Source of the DNA: Inquilinus sp. Marseille-Q2685
GTDB taxonomy: Bacteria > Pseudomonadota > Alphaproteobacteria > DSM-16000 > Inquilinaceae
Length of the DNA: 64,000 nucleotides
Assembly: GCF_916619195.1 (NCBI RefSeq)
Contig: NZ_CAKAKL010000010.1
Location: 1 to 64,000, forward strand
Reading direction: 5' to 3'
The notes beneath the pieces were generated by a model, which saw nothing but the letters and a program-made list of their open reading frames with translations, was not told where the DNA came from and searched no databases. The position numbers were made by a program, and so were the translations under genes. Shown here in pieces: positions 60,705 through 64,000 of the stretch. The first letter of the stretch is position 1. Every line of letters begins with the position of its first letter.

Positions 60705-62332
60705 CCGCGGCGGCCGATCCCGCCCCGTCGCCGGCCGGACCCGCAGCGCTGCCGGCGGCGCGGTCCTGGCTGCTTCTCGGCGTCCTGACCGTCGCCGCCG
60801 CGATGGATGCGGTGAACAGCACCGTCCTGGTGGTCACCCGCGGCCATGTCATGGGCGGCATCCATGCCACCCAGGACGAGGTCGCCTGGGTCAACATCGC
60901 CTATCTCGTGGCCAAGCTGACCGCTTTTCCGCTGGCGGCGTGGCTGACATTGCGCCTGGCGCCGCGCCGGCTGCTGGCGGGCGCGATCCTGGTGCTGCTC
61001 GCCAGCGCCCTCGGGGCCGCGGCGGCCGGCGGCCTCGGCGTCCTCGTGGCGTGGCGGATCGCGCAGGGCGTCGCCGGCGCCGTCCTGCTCGTCACCGGCC
61101 AGTCGCTGCTGTTCCGGGTCTTTCCCCGGTCCCGCCAGGGGCTGGTCCAGGCCGTCTTCGCCTTCGCCACGACCGTGGCACCCACGACCCTGTCGCCGGC
61201 CCTGCAGGGCTGGACCGTCGACACGCTCTCCTGGTCCTGGATGTTCCTCGCCAATGTGCCGCTCGGCCTGGCAGGGCTGGCGGCCGTGCTGCTCGCCCCC
61301 ACCCACCGCGACCGGCCGGCGGCGACGGGCCGGCCGGACTGGCCCGGCCTCGTGCTGCTGGGCGCGGCGATGACCGCCTTCGTCTACGTCACCCAGGAGG
61401 GCAGCCGCCACAACTGGTTCGACGAACCCGAGATCGTGCATGTCAGCCTCGCCGGGCTTGCCGCCGCCACCGCATTCCTGGCCTGGCAAGCCCTGAGGCC
61501 GAAGCGCGGGGCGCTGATCGACGCCGCCGTCTTCCGCGACGAGCATTTCAGCTTCGGCTTCATCGTCAGCTTCGTCGCCGGCGGCGCGCTGTTCGGCAGC
61601 GCCTTCGTCATCCCGGCCTTCGCCACCGGCGTGCTGGGCCTGTCGCCGACCTATGCCGGGCTGCTGCTGCTGCCGAGCGGCGCGCTGGTCTGCATCGGCC
61701 TCCTCGGCGCGGGCGCCGTGATCCAGTTCAGGCAGCTGGATCCGGCCAAGCTGGTGCCCTTCGGCATCGTCTGCTTCATGACGTCGATGTGGATGCTGTC
61801 GGGCTCCACCTCCGAAAGCGGCCTGCCCGACATGGTGCCGGCCCTGCTGCTGCGCGGCCTGGGCCTGGGCCTCCTTTTCGTCTCGCTGACCGTGGGCACG
61901 CTGCGCGACCTGCGCCCGGAGGTGCTGGCCCAGGGCGTGGCGCTGTTCAACATCGGCCGCCAGATGGGCGGCCAGATCGGCGTCGCCGGCCTCGCCACCT
62001 ATCTCGATCACCAGAACGCGCTCAACCGCACGGTGCTGGCCCAGCATCTCGCGCCGGGGAACCCGGTGCTGGCCGACCGGCAGGAGGCCATCGCGGCCGT
62101 GCTGACCGCGCGGGGCTATCCCGCCGAGGAAGCGGGCTCCGCGGCGAACGCCGTCATCCAGCAGGCCTTCGCACAACAGGTGGCGACGCTGTCGTTCAAC
62201 GAATGCTTCCTGGCGATCGCGCTGCTGTTCCTGGTCGCGGCACCGGTTCTGGTGGCCACCAAGCTCACCCTCGCCCGCCTGACGGGGCACGCGTCGCACG
62301 CGGCCCACGGACGCCATCCACAAATATCCTGA
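60701..62332 (+). CDS. MFS drug exporter, DHA2/EmrB family
   Basis: 543 residues, about 14 spans, starting at GTG 60701 overlapping the HlyD-like stop. DHA2 features: AMDAVNSTVLVVTRGHVMGGIHATQDEVAWVNIAYLVAKLTAFPLAAWL (TM1 region with ATQDEVAWV) and ALGAAAAGGLGVLVAWRIAQGVAGAVLLVTGQSLLFRVFP (motif C-like region). It works with the membrane fusion protein to export hydrophobic compounds. Its last 68 bases overlap the 3' end of the convergent tetR gene. Confidence 0.93.
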   Translation: MTAAADPAPSPAGPAALPAARSWLLLGVLTVAAAMDAVNSTVLVVTRGHVMGGIHATQDEVAWVNIAYLVAKLTAFPLAAWLTLRLAPRRLLAGAILVLLASALGAAAAGGLGVLVAWRIAQGVAGAVLLVTGQSLLFRVFPRSRQGLVQAVFAFATTVAPTTLSPALQGWTVDTLSWSWMFLANVPLGLAGLAAVLLAPTHRDRPAATGRPDWPGLVLLGAAMTAFVYVTQEGSRHNWFDEPEIVHVSLAGLAAATAFLAWQALRPKRGALIDAAVFRDEHFSFGFIVSFVAGGALFGSAFVIPAFATGVLGLSPTYAGLLLLPSGALVCIGLLGAGAVIQFRQLDPAKLVPFGIVCFMTSMWMLSGSTSESGLPDMVPALLLRGLGLGLLFVSLTVGTLRDLRPEVLAQGVALFNIGRQMGGQIGVAGLATYLDHQNALNRTVLAQHLAPGNPVLADRQEAIAAVLTARGYPAEEAGSAANAVIQQAFAQQVATLSFNECFLAIALLFLVAAPVLVATKLTLARLTGHASHAAHGRHPQIS

Positions 62333-62957
62333 CCGCGGAGTCGACGGCCGCCCGGGCTTCGGCGGGGGTCGGCGGCGGCCGCAGCCCGAGCACGACCTGG
62401 AGATGGAGGTCGTCGCGGATCAACCCCAGGAAATGCTCGGCCAGCCGCTTCGGATCGCCGGCTTCGATCCCCCACTCCCGCCCCCTGTCCTCCAGCACGC
62501 GCGCCAGATTCGCGCTCGTCCGGCCCGGTCCGGCGTCGAAGAACACCTTGGCGAGGTCGGGAAAGCGGCTGCCCTCGCCCACCACCGTGCGATAGAGTTG
62601 CAGCGCCTCGGGCGACATGATGACGCCGAGATAGCGCAGCCCGGCCTCCCGCAGCGTGGCCTCGAGATCCGCCCGGGCGAAGTCGGCTTCGGCCAGGGGG
62701 CCCATGGCGTTGCGGACGATCTCCCGCACCACCGTCGCGAACAGCTGCTCCTTGTTGCCGAAATAGCTGTAGATGGTGCGCTTGGAACCGCCGACCCTGG
62801 CGATGATCTCGTCGACGCTGGCTCCGGCGAAGCCGGAGGTGAAGAACACTTCGGTGGCCGCCCGCAGGAACTCCTCGTGGCGGGCCTCCTGCCGCGCGGC
62901 GCGAGGCGCCGTCCTTCCCTCATCCTTCCCGGCCGGCGGGCGACGTCTTCCGGTCAT
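62265..62957 (-). CDS. TetR-family transcriptional regulator
   Basis: 230 residues from ATG 62957. N-terminal TetR HTH: RHEEFLRAATEVFFTSGFAGASVDEIIARVGGSKRTIYSYFGNKEQLFATVV; the C-terminal ligand domain resembles AcrR/TetR_C relatives (LRYLGVIMSPEALQLYRTVVGEGSRFPDLAKVFFDAGP). It is convergent with the EmrB-like gene and overlaps its 3' end. Identical operator-like sites lie before the efflux operon and in its own upstream region, so it probably represses the pump and itself, and possibly the ABC binding protein gene at 63114. Confidence 0.92.
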   Translation of the reverse strand: MTGRRRPPAGKDEGRTAPRAARQEARHEEFLRAATEVFFTSGFAGASVDEIIARVGGSKRTIYSYFGNKEQLFATVVREIVRNAMGPLAEADFARADLEATLREAGLRYLGVIMSPEALQLYRTVVGEGSRFPDLAKVFFDAGPGRTSANLARVLEDRGREWGIEAGDPKRLAEHFLGLIRDDLHLQVVLGLRPPPTPAEARAAVDSAVRIFVDGVRGPRATRAPSGGRG

Positions 62958-63038
62958 GGCGGCGATCCTTCTGCCCCGGAGCCGCGACAGCAAGGCTCAC
63001 CAGGGCGTGCAAAAGAGCAGAGCTTCCACCCAGCCTAG

Positions 63039-63053
63039 ACGGTACCGTACCGT
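63039..63053. promoter_or_regulatory. TetR-type operator between tetR and the ABC binding-protein gene
   Basis: ACGGTACCGTACCGT (63039-63053) contains the palindrome ACGGTACCGT. Its reverse complement matches the site at 59533-59547 at 14 of 15 positions. It lies 81 bases upstream of tetR and 60 bases upstream of the divergent binding-protein gene. Confidence 0.65.
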
Positions 63054-63113
63054 TTGACGATCTGCCGTCGACCGGATCGCGACACCAATCACCAGCCCTG
63101 CAGGGAGAGCTTC

Positions 63114-64000
63114 ATGTCCCGTTTCCTCGGCGCCACGGCGCTGGCGCTCGTTCTGGCGGCCGGCGCGGCCTCGGCCGATGCCAAGACGCTGGTCTACTGC
63201 TCCGAAGGCAGTCCGGAGAACTTCAACCCCCAGATCAACACCACCGGCACCAGCCTGGACGCCTCGGTGCCGGTCTATGACGGGCTGGTGGCGTTCGAGC
63301 GCGGCGGCACCAGGGTGGTGCCGGCCCTGGCCGAATCCTGGGACGTGTCGGACGACGGCACCGTCTACACCTTCCACCTGCGGAAGGGCGTGAAGTGGCA
63401 TTCGAACGAGGCCTTCACCCCGACGCGCGACTTCAACGCCGACGACGTGCTGTTCTCGTTCAACCGGATGTGGAAGGAGGACAGCCCCTACCACAAGATC
63501 TCCGGCGGATCGTACGACTACTTCGGCGACATGGGCATGCCGACGCTGCTGAAGGCGATCGACAAGGTCGACGACCACACCGTCCGCTTCACCCTGACCC
63601 GGCCGGAGGCGCCGTTCCTGGCCGACATGGCGATGAACTTCGCCCAGATCCTGTCGGCGGAATATGCCGATGCGATGATGAAGGCCGGCACGCCGGAGGA
63701 TGTCGACCAGATCCCGATCGGCACCGGCCCGTTCCGCTTCGTGCAGTACCTGCCGGACGCGATCATCCGCTACAAGGCCTTCGACGAGGCCTGGAGCGGG
63801 CGAGAGAAGATCGACACGCTGGTCTTCGCCATCACGCCTGACTCATCGGTCCGCTACGCTAAATTGAAAGCCAACGAGTGCCAGGTGATCCCGTCGCCGA
63901 ACCCGGCCGATCTGCCGGCGATGGAGAAGGACCCGGCGGTGACGGTGATCGGCCAGCCGGGGCTGAACACCGGCTACCTGGCCTTCAACGTCACCAAGAA
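63114..64000 (+). CDS. ABC transporter periplasmic binding protein, family 5 (dipeptide type), partial
   Basis: The first 295 residues of a solute-binding protein that runs off the window. Signal peptide [21 protein letters not shown], then the SBP_bac_5 layout: [87 protein letters not shown] and [13 protein letters not shown]. The wording is closest to DppA-like dipeptide/heme-type proteins. ATG 63114 follows AGGGAGAG. Permease and ATPase genes are expected beyond the right edge. Confidence 0.93.
   Translation, partial: MSRFLGATALALVLAAGAASADAKTLVYCSEGSPENFNPQINTTGTSLDASVPVYDGLVAFERGGTRVVPALAESWDVSDDGTVYTFHLRKGVKWHSNEAFTPTRDFNADDVLFSFNRMWKEDSPYHKISGGSYDYFGDMGMPTLLKAIDKVDDHTVRFTLTRPEAPFLADMAMNFAQILSAEYADAMMKAGTPEDVDQIPIGTGPFRFVQYLPDAIIRYKAFDEAWSGREKIDTLVFAITPDSSVRYAKLKANECQVIPSPNPADLPAMEKDPAVTVIGQPGLNTGYLAFNVTK

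Overview
The window is GC-rich alphaproteobacterial chromosome. The markers are MucR/Ros-type regulators, an EcfG-like ECF sigma factor with a matching GGAAC-N16-CGTT promoter, and a KpsMTE-type capsule exporter. A rhodospirillalean such as an Inquilinus- or Azospirillum-like organism would fit, but this is inferred from gene content only.

Left edge (1-8900): a partial, apparently frameshifted gene; a divergent NmrA-like reductase and LysR regulator pair; a small 'SDPP' protein; a GH38 alpha-mannosidase; a GT4 glycosyltransferase; a 143-base near-palindromic element; and an alpha/beta hydrolase with an Asp nucleophile.

Capsule/glycolipid locus (about 8900-45600): an LtaS/OpgB-like phosphotransferase, a Wza-like outer-membrane exporter, a GT4, the KpsE-KpsM-KpsT export operon, HU, and GDP-mannose supply genes (phosphomannomutase, AGE-family epimerase/isomerase, ManC). 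There is also an 872-residue two-part glycosyltransferase. In the middle sits a 2464-residue iterative-type PKS (KS-AT-DH-pseudoMT-ER-KR-ACP, no thioesterase) followed 7 bases later by an alpha-oxoamine synthase. Next come three unrecognised genes in tandem, then an opposing run of tandem pyruvyltransferase genes (three domains in two genes), KpsS, and an SDR translationally coupled to KpsS. A secreted protein of unknown function and two MucR paralogues close the region. My main hypothesis is that PKS, oxoamine synthase and SDR make a sphingoid-like amino-alcohol lipid used with the exported polysaccharide.

Right part (45700-64000): a small unknown protein; the EcfG-like sigma factor; a sugar ABC importer operon (binding protein, two permeases, ATPase) ending in a Gfo/Idh oxidoreductase; a LacI regulator divergent from a PhyH-type dioxygenase and an MHS-type transporter, with two identical palindromic operators between them; RidA; mtnK-mtnA of methionine salvage; and an EmrAB-like efflux pair with a convergent TetR gene. 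A dipeptide-type ABC binding protein runs off the right edge. A shared 15-base palindromic site lies before both the efflux operon and the tetR/binding-protein pair.

Coordinates were checked by hand. Family names rest on recognised motifs, not on database searches.
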